Position numbers and translations under genes: made by a program. This document shows, in pieces, positions 41,435 through 50,276 of a stretch of 64,000 bases of DNA. Each line of letters starts with the position of its first letter. The stretch's first letter is position 1. The notes under the pieces are model-generated. The model was not told where the DNA came from, did not search any database, and saw only the letters and a list, made by a program, of their open reading frames with translations. Origin of the DNA: Kutzneria chonburiensis (GTDB taxonomy: Bacteria > Actinomycetota > Actinomycetes > Mycobacteriales > Pseudonocardiaceae); contig NZ_CP097263.1 of assembly GCF_028622115.1 (NCBI RefSeq), positions 1,550,001-1,614,000 on the forward strand. Reading direction: 5' to 3'.

Positions 41435-42028
41435 ATGGCGAAGGTTGCCGTCATCTACTACAGCGCGACCGGGACGGTGCACAGCCTGGCCCAGGAGTAC
41501 GCGGCCGGGGCGGCGGACGCGGGTGCGCAGGTGCGGGTCCGCCGCGTGGCCGAGCTGGCGCCGGCGGAGGCGATCGCGTCCAACGAGAGCTGGCAGGCGC
41601 ACCACGACACGGTCAAGGACCAGCCGGTCGCCACGGCCGAGGACGTGCTGTGGGCGGACGCGGTGGTGTTCGGCAGCCCGACGCGGTTCGGCAACGTGAC
41701 GGCGCAGCTCAAGCAGTTCATCGACACGCTCGGCCCGCAGTGGGCCCAGGGTCTGTTGGCGGACAAGGTGTACTCGGGCTTCACGTCCACCTCCACCACG
41801 CACGGCGGCCACGAGTCGACGCTGCTGGCGCTCTACAACTCGGTGCACCACTTCGGCGGCATCCTTGTCACGCCGGGTTACACCGACCCGATCCAGTTCG
41901 TCACCGGCACGCCCTATGGCCCCACGCACACGGCGTCGGCCGGCTCGTCGATCAGCGACGACACCAAGGCGTCGGCCCGGTACGCGGGCGGCCGGATCGC
42001 CGCCGTGGCCGGACGCCTGGTCCGATGA
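41435..42028 (+). CDS. wrbA: NAD(P)H:quinone oxidoreductase, WrbA type
   Basis: The 197-residue flavodoxin-like protein starts KVAVIYYSATGTVHSLAQEY (FMN phosphate loop) and has ADAVVFGSPTRFGNVTAQLK, SGFTSTSTTHGGHESTLLAL and VTPGYTDP, all WrbA signatures. It reduces quinones by two electrons using FMN. In this operon it may keep aminophenol-derived quinone imines reduced. Ribosome site GAAGGAGAG. Its stop overlaps the ALDH start (ATGA). Confidence 0.95.
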   Translation: MAKVAVIYYSATGTVHSLAQEYAAGAADAGAQVRVRRVAELAPAEAIASNESWQAHHDTVKDQPVATAEDVLWADAVVFGSPTRFGNVTAQLKQFIDTLGPQWAQGLLADKVYSGFTSTSTTHGGHESTLLALYNSVHHFGGILVTPGYTDPIQFVTGTPYGPTHTASAGSSISDDTKASARYAGGRIAAVAGRLVR

Positions 42029-43464
42029 CCGAGCTGCGCAACTTCGTCGGCGGCCGGTTCGTGGACGGCGGCGCGGCGTTCGACGACATCAACCCGGTGG
42101 ACGGCTCGCTGGTGGCGACCGTGCACGAAGCCTCGGCCGAGCTCGTGGACAGCGCGGTGCGGGCCGCCCGTCGGGCCGTCGACGGTGTCTGGGGTCGTTG
42201 CCCGGCAGCGGAAAGAGTGCGGCTGCTGCGGCGGATCGCCGATCTGATCGACGAACGGTTCGACGACCTGCTCGCGGCCGAGGTGGCGGACACCGGCAAG
42301 CCGGCGCCGCTGGCGGCGGAGCTGGACATCACCCGTGCGGCGGCGAACTTCCGGGCCGCGGCGGACATCGTGGCCGCGGCCGGGCTGGACTCCTTCCTCA
42401 CCGACAAGGCCCTGAACTACGCCATCCGCAAGCCGGTCGGCGTGGTGGCGGTGATCGTGCCCTGGAACCTGCCGCTGCTGCTGTTGACGTGGAAGGTCGC
42501 GCCGGCTCTGGCCAGCGGCAACGCCGTCGTGGTGAAGCCGTCGGAGGAAACGCCGGCGACCGCGACCCTGCTGGCCGAGATCATCGCCGCGGCCGGTGTC
42601 CCGGACGGCGTGTACAACGTGGTGCACGGCTTCGGGCCCGGCTCGGCGGGGGAGTCCCTCACCCGGCACCCCGGCATCGACGCGGTGACGTTCACCGGCG
42701 AGTCCCGCACCGGCGCGACGATCATGCGCGCGGTGGCCGACCGCGTCCGGCCGGTGTCGTTCGAGCTGGGCGGCAAGAACGCGGCGATCGTGTTCGACGA
42801 CGCCGATCTGGGTGAGGCAATCGACGGCCTGGCCCGGTCCACGTTCACCAACACCGGCCAGATCTGCCTGTGCACGGAACGAATCTACGTGCAGCGCGGC
42901 GTCTTCGACGAGGTCGTGGCGGGCTTGGCCGAGCGGGCTCGGAGCCTGCGGTTCGGCCGTCCCGACGATCCCGCCACCACCACCGGCCCGCTGATCTCTC
43001 AGCAGCACAAGGAAAAGGTGCTGTCGTACTACGACATCGCGGAAAGGGAAGGCGCGACACTGGTGGCCGGCGGCGGTGTTCCCGACCTGGACGCCGGCCT
43101 GGCCAAGGGATCCTGGATCCAGCCGGCGCTGTGGACCGGGCTGGACAACGGCTCTCGCATCATGCGCGAGGAGATTTTCGGCCCGGTGGCGGCGATCGCG
43201 CCCTTCGACACCGAGGAAGAGGCCGTGAAACTGGCCAACGACAGCGACTACGGCCTGGCGTCCGCGGTGTGGACGACCAATCTCGAACGCGGGCACCGGG
43301 TGGCCGGCGCGATGAACGTGGGGATGTCCTGGCTCAACACCTGGTACCTGCGCGACCTCCGCTCGCCCTTCGGCGGCAACAAGCTCTCCGGCATCGGCCG
43401 TGAAGGCGGGGCGCACTCGCTGCACTTCTACAGCGAGACAACGAATGTGTGCGTGAAACTGTGA
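42025..43464 (+). CDS. amnC: 2-aminomuconic/2-hydroxymuconic semialdehyde dehydrogenase
   Basis: The 479-residue ALDH has [46 protein letters not shown] (Glu), [15 protein letters not shown] (Cys) and the C-terminus [20 protein letters not shown] followed by a NVCVKL ending, characteristic of the XylG/DmpC/AmnC group. With the aminophenol dioxygenase genes nearby, I infer oxidation of 2-aminomuconate 6-semialdehyde to 2-aminomuconate. The sequence alone would also allow 2-hydroxymuconic semialdehyde. Coupled to wrbA and to the RidA gene. Confidence 0.85.
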   Translation: MTELRNFVGGRFVDGGAAFDDINPVDGSLVATVHEASAELVDSAVRAARRAVDGVWGRCPAAERVRLLRRIADLIDERFDDLLAAEVADTGKPAPLAAELDITRAAANFRAAADIVAAAGLDSFLTDKALNYAIRKPVGVVAVIVPWNLPLLLLTWKVAPALASGNAVVVKPSEETPATATLLAEIIAAAGVPDGVYNVVHGFGPGSAGESLTRHPGIDAVTFTGESRTGATIMRAVADRVRPVSFELGGKNAAIVFDDADLGEAIDGLARSTFTNTGQICLCTERIYVQRGVFDEVVAGLAERARSLRFGRPDDPATTTGPLISQQHKEKVLSYYDIAEREGATLVAGGGVPDLDAGLAKGSWIQPALWTGLDNGSRIMREEIFGPVAAIAPFDTEEEAVKLANDSDYGLASAVWTTNLERGHRVAGAMNVGMSWLNTWYLRDLRSPFGGNKLSGIGREGGAHSLHFYSETTNVCVKL

Positions 43465-43895
43465 CGGCCCGGATCGTCGCCGGCAAGGCGACTCCGCGAG
43501 GTCGGTTCCCGCACGTGAAGGTGGCCGGCGGGCTGGTGTTCGTGTCGGGCACCAGCAGCCGCCGTCCGGACAACACCATCGCCGGGGCCGAGGCCGACGA
43601 ACTCGGCGCGACCCGGCTGGACATTGCCGTCCAGACCGAGGCTGTTATCGCTAACATCCGGGATAATCTGCACGAAGTCGGGGCCGACCTGACCGACCTC
43701 GTGCAGATCACCGCGTACCTCGTGGACATGAACGACTTCGCCGCCTACAACGAGGTCTACGCCCGCCACTTCGACGAGAACGGCCCCACCCGCACGACCG
43801 TCGCCGTGCACCAGCTGCCGCATCCGCACTTGCGGATCGAGATGCAGGCCGTCGCGATCAGGCCGGACGAACCGCCCACAGCCGCGACCCGTTGA
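43461..43895 (+). CDS. amnD: RidA family deaminase, probable 2-aminomuconate deaminase
   Basis: The 144-residue YjgF/RidA protein has [40 protein letters not shown] and [20 protein letters not shown]. RidA-type enzymes hydrolyse enamines; one branch is the 2-aminomuconate deaminase of aminophenol/nitrobenzene pathways, and the RRPDNTI insertion and context point to that branch. The product would be 4-oxalocrotonate plus ammonia. GTG 43461 overlaps the ALDH stop (GTGA); a GTG at 43449 is less likely. Overlaps the convergent IclR gene by 38 bases. Confidence 0.8.
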   Translation: MTARIVAGKATPRGRFPHVKVAGGLVFVSGTSSRRPDNTIAGAEADELGATRLDIAVQTEAVIANIRDNLHEVGADLTDLVQITAYLVDMNDFAAYNEVYARHFDENGPTRTTVAVHQLPHPHLRIEMQAVAIRPDEPPTAATR

Positions 43896-44631
43896 TGATC
43901 CGCGAGCTGATCACGCCGGCGACCTCGGTCACCGCGGCCCGGGACGACGCGATCACCGCCGAGCAGAACATGCCGTCCGGTCCGGCCAGCGAGACGCCGC
44001 CGACCGGGCGGCTTGACGCGTCGAGTATGGCCGCGGCGACCGAGATTCGCTTGGCCTGGAACGACTGCGACACGACGTAGCCGTCCTGACGGGCCTTGGC
44101 CAGCTCGTCGCGCAACCGCTCCAGATCGGGCATTGCCACGGAAGTCTCGGCGCAGCAACGCTCCACGTGGGCGACGACTTCCTCGTGCGGCAGCCACGAC
44201 AGCGCCGCCTTGCCGCAGCCGGTGAGGTGCGCCGGCGCGCGCTGGCCGACGCTGTTGTGCATGGGCAGCTTGCGCTCGTTGCCGTTGCGGTTGAGGTACA
44301 CGACCCAACCCTGCGTGAGCTGGCCCAGGTGCACCTCCTGCTCGGGCGCACGCCGCAGCCGTTCGAGCAGGCCCTCGGCCGCGCGCACGAGCCCGGTCCG
44401 TTCGATAACCTGGCCGCCCAGCTCCAGCACGAGCGGTCCGAGCTGATAGCCGTCCTCACAGGTCTCGAGCATGCCCTCGGTTACGAGCGTCTGGCACAGC
44501 GCGTGCGCGGTGCTGCGCGGAATGCCGGTACGGGCAGCGATCTGCCGCACCGACAGCGCGGCGACGGCCGGCGTGAACGCGCGCAGCACCCGTATCGCCT
44601 TGACCACGGGCACGACCCCGGACTCTGCCAT
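43858..44631 (-). CDS. IclR family transcriptional regulator
   Basis: The N-terminal winged helix ([31 protein letters not shown]) and a GAF-like effector domain ([53 protein letters not shown]) make a 257-residue IclR protein. It lies between the two aminophenol/BMC operons, and the same 21-base site lies in front of both. It probably senses an aromatic or ring-cleavage intermediate. The site at 44673 is 42 bases from both this start and the divergent amnB start. Confidence 0.92.
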   Translation of the reverse strand: MAESGVVPVVKAIRVLRAFTPAVAALSVRQIAARTGIPRSTAHALCQTLVTEGMLETCEDGYQLGPLVLELGGQVIERTGLVRAAEGLLERLRRAPEQEVHLGQLTQGWVVYLNRNGNERKLPMHNSVGQRAPAHLTGCGKAALSWLPHEEVVAHVERCCAETSVAMPDLERLRDELAKARQDGYVVSQSFQAKRISVAAAILDASSRPVGGVSLAGPDGMFCSAVIASSRAAVTEVAGVISSRIINGSRLWAVRPA

Positions 44632-44672
44632 GCCACCACCCTACGACCGCCGCGCCGAACCCGCCGACACGA

Positions 44673-44727
44673 GTGTCCGGTGACACGGGACGCAGCCCGT
44701 GACCTCGGCAAACGCGGGACCTACCGT
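44673..44727 (+). promoter_or_regulatory. amnB/BMC operon promoter with putative IclR operator
   Basis: A 21-base site (44673-44693; GTGTCCGGT-GAC-ACGGGACGC) differs at only two positions from the one at 41342-41362. TACCGT (44722-44727) lies 29 bases after it as a -10, and the ATG at 44736 is close to the predicted start of transcription, with no Shine-Dalgarno site. Confidence 0.65.
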
Positions 44728-44735
44728 TCCGGACC

Positions 44736-45662
44736 ATGTCACGCGTCTTCCACCTCGCGCCGAAGCGAGCCGAGGACCCGCCGGAACCAGCGGGCGGCGG
44801 CATCGTCGCGGGCTACCTGTCGCCGCACCCGCCGCACCTGATCTACGCCGACAACCCGCCGCAGAACGAGCCGCGCAGCACCGGCGGCTGGGAAGTGCTG
44901 CGCTGGGCCTACGACGAGGTCCGGCGCCGGGTGCGCGAGCTGAACCCGGACGTGCTCGTGGTGCACGCGCCGCACTGGATCACCATGGTCGGCCACCACG
45001 TGAACTGCGTGCCGCATCCGCGCGGGACCTCGGTGGAGCCGATCTTCCCGCACCTTTTCCGGTACCACTACGACTTCCGCACCGACGTCGAGCTGGCCGA
45101 GGCGCTGGTGACCAGCTTCGCCGACCACGGCCTGGTCAGCCGGGCGATGCGCGAGGAGGGCGTGCGGGTCGACTACGCCACCATCGGCGCCCTGCACATG
45201 GTCAACCCGCGCTGGGACATCCCGGTGGTGTCGATCAGCGCCAACAACAACCCGTACTTCTACGCCGAGGCCGAGCTGACCCAGATGGAGACGCTGGGCC
45301 GGGCGACCAGGGCGGCGATCGCGCAGACCGGCCGGCGTGCCGTGCTGTTGGCCTCGAACTCCTTGTCCCACCTGCACTTCGACCGTGAGACGGAGCTGCC
45401 CGAGGACATGAGCCGCGAGCACGCGTACAACAACGACCAGTACCGGGCCGACATGGCGCTGCTGGAGACTGTGCGATCGCAGCCGTCGAAGGCGTTGCGG
45501 GCCGCGATCCCGGAGCACATCGCGGCTTCCGAGGCGGAGACCAAGTCCGGCAGCCTGACCTGGCTGCTGTCGGCCCTGGACTGGCCCTCGACCACCGGTG
45601 ACGTCCTGGGGTACGGGACGATCATCGGCACCGGCAACGCGGTGATCGAGTGGCGGCCATGA
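44736..45662 (+). CDS. amnB: 2-aminophenol 1,6-dioxygenase, catalytic beta subunit (class III extradiol, LigB fold)
   Basis: The 308-residue protein matches AmnB/CnbCb: IVAGYLSPHPPHLIYADNPP, QNEPRSTGGWEVLRWAY, DVLVVHAPHWITMVGHH, SISANNNPYFY, RAVLLASNSLSHLHF and a Glu in AASEAETKSGSL. His34 and His80 plus that Glu are the expected Fe(II) ligands. It opens the ring of 2-aminophenol to 2-aminomuconate 6-semialdehyde. About 20 residues (MSRVFHLAPKR and on) precede the conserved start and could be a targeting tail. First gene of a nine-gene operon. Confidence 0.9.
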   Translation: MSRVFHLAPKRAEDPPEPAGGGIVAGYLSPHPPHLIYADNPPQNEPRSTGGWEVLRWAYDEVRRRVRELNPDVLVVHAPHWITMVGHHVNCVPHPRGTSVEPIFPHLFRYHYDFRTDVELAEALVTSFADHGLVSRAMREEGVRVDYATIGALHMVNPRWDIPVVSISANNNPYFYAEAELTQMETLGRATRAAIAQTGRRAVLLASNSLSHLHFDRETELPEDMSREHAYNNDQYRADMALLETVRSQPSKALRAAIPEHIAASEAETKSGSLTWLLSALDWPSTTGDVLGYGTIIGTGNAVIEWRP

Positions 45663-46495
45663 CCGTCGTCGGGGCAGCGCTGCTGCCGGGCATGCCGCAC
45701 CTGCTGGCCAAGGACCCCGCGCCGGCCTGGGCCGACCTGCGTACCGCCGTGGAGCAGGTCGGCGAGGAGTTCCGCGAGGCCGGTGTGGACACCGTGCTGA
45801 TGATGTCCACACAGTGGTTCACGGTGCTCGGGCACCAGTTCCAGTTGGACCCGAATCCGCGTGGCCACCGCGTGGACGAGAACTGGTACGCCTACGACTA
45901 CGGGCATGTCGGCTACGACCTGCGGATCGACACGGAGCTGACGGAGCGCTGGGCCGACCTGACCGCCGCCCGCGAGCTCCAGGCCCGTCGCACCCACTAC
46001 GACGGTTTCCCGATCGACACCGGCACAGTAACGGTCACACCGTTACTCGATCCGGGTCGTCAGTTTCGGTTCGCCCTGGTCTCGTGCAATCTCTATGCCC
46101 AGGTCGACGACATCGCGACGCTCGGCGAGACCGGCGTGGCCGCCGCCGAGGCGAGCGGCCGCCGGGTCGGGGTGGTGGTTGTTTCGGGGCTGTCGGCCGG
46201 CCTCATCCAGCAGTGGATCGAGCCGTCCGAGGACCGAATTTCCACCCCTGAGCAGGACAAATGGAACCGGCGCATGCTGGACGCGCTCGGCCGTGGCGAC
46301 GCTGACGAGGCGTTGCGGCTGCGCGAGCCGTTCGCCCGCGAGGCAGCCGCCGACAGCCAGTTCCGGGCGTTGGCCTTCCTGCTCGGGGCGGGCGTGCTCA
46401 AGGACCCCGGCGAGCTGCTGGCGTACGGACCGGTGTGGGGAACGGGCGCCGCGGTGATGCGGTGGCCCGTTGTGACTGAAGGGAAGCACAGCTGA
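45659..46495 (+). CDS. amnA: 2-aminophenol 1,6-dioxygenase, alpha subunit (LigB fold, non-catalytic)
   Basis: The 278-residue LigB-fold protein pairs with the gene before it (ATGA overlap). Where the beta subunit has HAPHWITMVGHH with the metal His, this one has STQWFTVLGHQ, so a ligand His is replaced by Gln, as in the structural alpha subunits of AmnBA-type enzymes. LLPGMPHLLAKDPAPAWADL and GRRVGVVVVSGLSAGLIQQW fit the family. It likely stabilises the heterotetramer. An internal palindrome is at 46028-46046. Confidence 0.87.
   Translation: MTVVGAALLPGMPHLLAKDPAPAWADLRTAVEQVGEEFREAGVDTVLMMSTQWFTVLGHQFQLDPNPRGHRVDENWYAYDYGHVGYDLRIDTELTERWADLTAARELQARRTHYDGFPIDTGTVTVTPLLDPGRQFRFALVSCNLYAQVDDIATLGETGVAAAEASGRRVGVVVVSGLSAGLIQQWIEPSEDRISTPEQDKWNRRMLDALGRGDADEALRLREPFAREAAADSQFRALAFLLGAGVLKDPGELLAYGPVWGTGAAVMRWPVVTEGKHS
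46028..46046. repeat. Palindrome inside amnA
   Basis: GTAACGGT-CAC-ACCGTTAC is a perfect 8-bp inverted repeat within the coding sequence, using the unusual codons GTA, ACG and TTA-containing bases. It could be an internal operator or chance. Confidence 0.4.
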
Positions 46496-46791
46496 TGGCC
46501 AACACAGCGGTCGGGTTCGTCGAGACCGAGGGCTTCGTCCCGATCTTCGACGCGGTCGACGCCATGGTGAAGTCGACCAACGTCATCGTCGAGGGCGTGG
46601 TGCGGCTGGGCGGCGGCCTGGTCGCGGTGGCCGTGTCCGGCGATCTGGCCACCGTCGAGGAGGCCACCGAGATCGGCGAGGAGACGGCCAAGGCGCTGTC
46701 CGGCGGCTCGGTCCGGTCGATCGTGTTCGCCAACCCCTGCGACGCGGTCGCGGCCCTGGCCGCCGACACCGCGTTGCTCGAAGGCAACTGA
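46495..46791 (+). CDS. Bacterial microcompartment hexameric shell protein (BMC-H), copy 1
   Basis: The 98-residue protein is a single BMC domain (PF00936 type): AVGFVETEGFVPIFDAVDAM, VKSTNVIVEGVVRLGGGLVA, SGDLATVEEATEIGEETAKA, VRSIVFANPC. The pore loop is RLGGG, comparable to KIGSG of PduA. Hexamers tile the facets of a protein-walled organelle. Its ATG overlaps the dioxygenase alpha stop, so shell and ring-cleaving enzyme are translationally coupled. Confidence 0.95.
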   Translation: MANTAVGFVETEGFVPIFDAVDAMVKSTNVIVEGVVRLGGGLVAVAVSGDLATVEEATEIGEETAKALSGGSVRSIVFANPCDAVAALAADTALLEGN

Positions 46792-46816
46792 CTCAAGGGC
46801 TAGGTGGGGAGGGACC

Positions 46817-47158
46817 ATGCGGGACAGCAACGACGCCGGCGCGATCGGCCTGGTCGAGACCAGGGGCATCGTCGCGTTGTCGGCGGGCATCGAGGCCATG
46901 ATCAAGACAGCGGACGTGCGGTGCATCGCCGTCGACCGCGTGTCCAGCGGCTACCTGGTGGCCGCGATCCAGGGCCAGCTCGCGGCCGTACGACAGGCTT
47001 TGGACGCCGGTGCCGCGGCGGTGAAGCGGTACGGCGAGCTGCGCTCCGTGCAGATCTACCCGCGGCCGAGCGCGGATGCGGCCGGCCTGTTGGAGACCCG
47101 GCGGGCGGTGGCGTTCCGTGACGCCGCGGTGGCCCTGCCGGCCGGGACCGAGCGATGA
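46817..47158 (+). CDS. BMC-H shell protein, copy 2
   Basis: The 113-residue protein also has one BMC domain: AIGLVETRGIVALSAGIEAM, IKTADVRCIAVDRVSSGYLV, AAIQGQLAAVRQALDAGAAA. The pore loop RVSSGYL differs from copy 1 in charge and size, and a C-terminal tail (LLETRRAVAFRDAAVALPAG) extends past the domain. Mixed hexamer types usually give different pores in one shell. The ribosome site is GGGGAGGGACC after a 25-base gap. Confidence 0.93.
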   Translation: MRDSNDAGAIGLVETRGIVALSAGIEAMIKTADVRCIAVDRVSSGYLVAAIQGQLAAVRQALDAGAAAVKRYGELRSVQIYPRPSADAAGLLETRRAVAFRDAAVALPAGTER

Positions 47159-47421
47159 TCCTCGGCCGGGTGGTGGGCCGGGCCTGGGCCGACCGGCAGG
47201 CGGCCGCGCTGTCCGGCCGACGGTTCCTGCTGGTCCGCGACCTGTCCACCGGGGCGGTCCTCGTTGCCGTTGACACGCTTGAGGTCGGGGAGGACTCGAC
47301 GGTCCTGGTCGCCACCGACGAAGCCGCCGCGGCGGCGGCCGGTGTGTCCGTTGTGGACGCTGCCGTGGTCGCGCTGGTCAGCGAGCACGATCCGGTACGG
47401 GGAAAGGAAACCCTGTCATGA
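47155..47421 (+). CDS. BMC-P pentameric vertex protein (EutN/CcmL family)
   Basis: The 88-residue protein has the EutN/CcmL fold: MILGRVVGRAWADRQAAALS, RRFLLVRDLSTGAVLVAVDT, LEVGEDSTVLVATD, VVDAAVVALVSEHD. Pentamers cap the twelve vertices of icosahedral microcompartments. With two BMC-H genes this is the minimum set for a closed shell. No BMC-T gene is seen. ATGA overlaps link it to both neighbours. Confidence 0.95.
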   Translation: MILGRVVGRAWADRQAAALSGRRFLLVRDLSTGAVLVAVDTLEVGEDSTVLVATDEAAAAAAGVSVVDAAVVALVSEHDPVRGKETLS

Positions 47422-48458
47422 CGACCATCGCGTGGATCGGCGACGGCGAGCTCGGTGTCGACCGGGTCGGCGGCAAGGGTCGATCCCTGGACACCTTGCA
47501 CTGCTTGGGACTTCGGGTGCCGGAGGCGTTCGTCGTAACGACGCATGCCTATCGCCAGGCCGTCGGCGACAAGCTCGTGGCGGAGATCGACCGCCGGATC
47601 GCCGCCCTGGGCACCGATCCTGACCCCGAAGCGGTGTCCTCGGTCTCCGATTCCGTACGGGCGTTGGTGATCGCCGAGACTGCCGACCACAGCTGCGACG
47701 CCGACATCCGTGCCGCCTATCAGCAGTTGGCGTCCCGGCTCGGCCAGGATGAGCCGGCGGTGGCCGTGCGGTCCAGCTCCGCCGCCGAGGACTCCGCCGA
47801 CCGCAGCTTCGCCGGCGAGCACGACAGCTACCTGTGGGTGCTCGGTGTGGACGAGGTCTCGGCGGCCGTCCGGCAGTGCTGGGCCAGCCTGTTCACCGCC
47901 CGGGCGATCAGCTACCGGGCCCGCGGCGGGGCCGACGTCGACGACGTGATGGGCGTTGTCGTGCAACGGATGGTCGACGCCGACGCGGCCGGTGTGTTCA
48001 TGACCCTCAACCCGGTCAACGGCGACCGGTCCAAGGTGGTCGTGGAATCCGTGTGGGGGCTGGGGGAGCCGCTGGTCAGCGCGACCGCGACGCCGGACCG
48101 CTTCGTGCTAGACAAGATCACCGGCGAGATCATCGAACGGAACATCGTCCAGAAGCCCACTCGGGCCACCCGAAACCCGGTCACCGGGCGCGGTCTCGCG
48201 ACCGTGCCGGTCGATGAGGCCGACCACTCGCTGCCCAGCCTCGACGACACGCAACTCCGGCAGCTGCTGGACATCGCCCGCACCGTCGAACGGCACGCCG
48301 GCACGCCGCAGGACGGCGAATTCGCGGTCGCCGACGGCGAAGTGCACCTCGTGCAGGCCCGCCCCGAGACCGTCTGGAGCAGCAAGCCGGCGCCGCGCAT
48401 CACCAGCGCGACCGGCGCCATGGGACATGTGCTGTCGGCCCTGACCGACCGGAACTGA
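47418..48458 (+). CDS. PEP-synthase/PPDK-type ATP-grasp subunit (phenylphosphate synthase-like)
   Basis: The 346-residue protein is only the nucleotide-binding part of a dikinase (PPDK_N): GVDRVGGKGRSLDTLHCLGL, AVAVRSSSAAEDSADRSFAG, VVQRMVDADAAGVFMTLNPV, VVESVWGLGEPLVSATATPD and the closing VHLVQARPETVW. It would use ATP to phosphorylate a His on a partner. The partner is the next gene, 15 bases on. A split of this kind (about 40 and 70 kDa) is known for phenylphosphate synthase of anaerobic phenol degradation. It starts on the vertex-protein stop. Confidence 0.88.
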   Translation: MTTIAWIGDGELGVDRVGGKGRSLDTLHCLGLRVPEAFVVTTHAYRQAVGDKLVAEIDRRIAALGTDPDPEAVSSVSDSVRALVIAETADHSCDADIRAAYQQLASRLGQDEPAVAVRSSSAAEDSADRSFAGEHDSYLWVLGVDEVSAAVRQCWASLFTARAISYRARGGADVDDVMGVVVQRMVDADAAGVFMTLNPVNGDRSKVVVESVWGLGEPLVSATATPDRFVLDKITGEIIERNIVQKPTRATRNPVTGRGLATVPVDEADHSLPSLDDTQLRQLLDIARTVERHAGTPQDGEFAVADGEVHLVQARPETVWSSKPAPRITSATGAMGHVLSALTDRN

Positions 48459-48473
48459 CTGAGGAGACCGACC

Positions 48474-50276
48474 ATGCCGTCCTCGTTCCCCAGCCCCTTC
48501 GAGCTCGGGCCCCCGCCCGGCGCCGAGGGCTGGGAGTCCATGTACGACTGGTACCACCTGTTCGGCGACGACCGCCGCGCGGCCGACGAGAACAAGTTCT
48601 GGTTCCAGGACGCCCTGCACCACCCTTATGTTCTGTATCCGTACGACGAGATCCAGTGCGAGTGCTGGTGGCAGGCGCTGGGCGCGATGAACACCCGCGT
48701 GTTCGCCGTGCCGCCGGCTTTCGGCCTGGAGCAACGGATTCTCAACGGGCGGCTGTACGTCTCGCCGGTGGCCGCCCCGGATGAGCAGATCGCCGAGCGG
48801 GCGGCCGCGTTCGCCGAGCGGGCCGGCCACTACTACGAGAACTGGGACGCGATCTACGCGCAGTGGAAGGACAAGGTGCTCGACCGGCTGAACCTCATCC
48901 GGTCGCTGTCCTTCGAGCCGCTGCCCGACCGTGAGCCGCTCGCCACCGTCACCGGGCACCTCGGGCATTCGGCCGGATTCCGCTGGGAGCGGGACTTCTC
49001 GCTGCTGGTGAGCACGATGTACGAGACGTACCAGTGGCATTTCGAGATGCTGAACATCGGCTACGCCGCCTACCTGACGTTCTTCCAGTTCTGCCAACGG
49101 GCTTTCCCCGGCATCGGCGACCAGTCGGTGTCCCGGATGGTCGGCGGCCTGCACGTGGAGCTGTACCGCCCGGACGACGAGCTCAAGCGGCTGGCCAAGG
49201 TCGCCGTCGAACTGGGCGTCGGCGACCAGCTGCTGGAGATCGAGGACGTCGCCGAAGCCTTGCGGCAGTTGGCCGGCAGCAAGTGGGTCGACGAGTGGGA
49301 GGCCACCCGCGACCCGTGGTTCCAGATCAACACCGATCCGGGCCATCCCGGCGGTGATCACCGGTTCGGCACCTGGGACGACCACCCGGAGATCCCGTAC
49401 GGGGCGGTCCGGGACTACGTCCGGCGGCTCAAGGCCGGCGAGGACATCGACCGGCCGACCGCGCGGATCCTGGCCGAGCGCGACCAGGTCGCCGACGGTT
49501 ACCGCAGCCTGCTCAACCCGGACGACGTCGCCGCCTTCGACGAGCTGTTGGCCTTGGTGCGCAAGGTGTTCGTGTACATCGAGGAGCACGTGCTCTACAT
49601 CGAGCACTGGATGTGGGCGGCGTTCTGGGGCAAGTCCAAGCAGTTGGCGTCGTCGCTGGCGTCGATGGGCGTGGTGGCCGACGCCGAGGACCTGTTCTTC
49701 CTGCGCCGCACCGAGGTCAGCGAGCTGATCTTCGACACCGTGGCGTCGTGGGGCACCGGCGCGCCCGGTCGTGGGCGGGCCTATTGGGAGCCGATCATCG
49801 CCCGTCGGCGGGAGATCTTCGCCGCCCTGGATGCCTGGCAGCCGCCGCCGGCCCTTGGCCCGCCGCCGACCGCTGTCAGCGAGCCGTTGACCGTCATGTT
49901 GTGGGGCATCAACACCGACACCGTGGCTGGTTGGCTCACCGACGACGTCGATGAGCCCGGTGTGCTGCGCGGTGTGGCCGGTTCGCCCGGCATCGTCGAG
50001 GGGCCGGTACGGGTCGTGCAGTCGGTCAGCCAGCTGGCCGAGATCCGTGAGGGCGAGATCCTCGTCTGCCCGGCCACGTCCCCCGCGTGGGCCCCGGTGT
50101 TCTCCCGCATCGCCGCCACGGTCAGCGATGTCGGCGGCATCATGAGCCATACCGCCATCGTGTGCCGGGAGTACGGGCTGCCGGCCGTCGTCGGCACCGG
50201 GCGCGCCGTCAGCACGCTGCGAACCGGCCAGCTGGTCCGTGTTGACGGTAACACCGGCGTAGTCACGGTGCTGTGA
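48474..50276 (+). CDS. PEP-utilising-enzyme phosphohistidine subunit (phenylphosphate synthase-like)
   Basis: The 600-residue protein ends in a swivelling phosphohistidine domain (GVAGSPGIVEGPVRVVQSVS, EILVCPATSPAWAPVFSRIA, GGIMSHTAIVCREYGLPAVV; His559 in SHT). The first 480 residues are a large helical domain (YDWYHLFGDDRRAADENKFW, STMYETYQWHFEMLNIGY, EEHVLYIEHWMWAAFWG), rich in aromatic residues and probably binding the acceptor. The C-terminal PEP/pyruvate barrel of PEP synthase is absent. With the ATP-grasp subunit it should transfer phosphate to an aromatic or other organic acceptor. Ribosome site GAGGAGACC. Confidence 0.85.
   Translation: MPSSFPSPFELGPPPGAEGWESMYDWYHLFGDDRRAADENKFWFQDALHHPYVLYPYDEIQCECWWQALGAMNTRVFAVPPAFGLEQRILNGRLYVSPVAAPDEQIAERAAAFAERAGHYYENWDAIYAQWKDKVLDRLNLIRSLSFEPLPDREPLATVTGHLGHSAGFRWERDFSLLVSTMYETYQWHFEMLNIGYAAYLTFFQFCQRAFPGIGDQSVSRMVGGLHVELYRPDDELKRLAKVAVELGVGDQLLEIEDVAEALRQLAGSKWVDEWEATRDPWFQINTDPGHPGGDHRFGTWDDHPEIPYGAVRDYVRRLKAGEDIDRPTARILAERDQVADGYRSLLNPDDVAAFDELLALVRKVFVYIEEHVLYIEHWMWAAFWGKSKQLASSLASMGVVADAEDLFFLRRTEVSELIFDTVASWGTGAPGRGRAYWEPIIARRREIFAALDAWQPPPALGPPPTAVSEPLTVMLWGINTDTVAGWLTDDVDEPGVLRGVAGSPGIVEGPVRVVQSVSQLAEIREGEILVCPATSPAWAPVFSRIAATVSDVGGIMSHTAIVCREYGLPAVVGTGRAVSTLRTGQLVRVDGNTGVVTVL

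Noticed and set aside
42025-43464. Catechol-type meta-cleavage pathway in place of aminophenol
   Set aside because: The dehydrogenase alone would allow it, but the two-subunit AmnBA-type dioxygenase and the RidA-type deaminase favour aminophenol.
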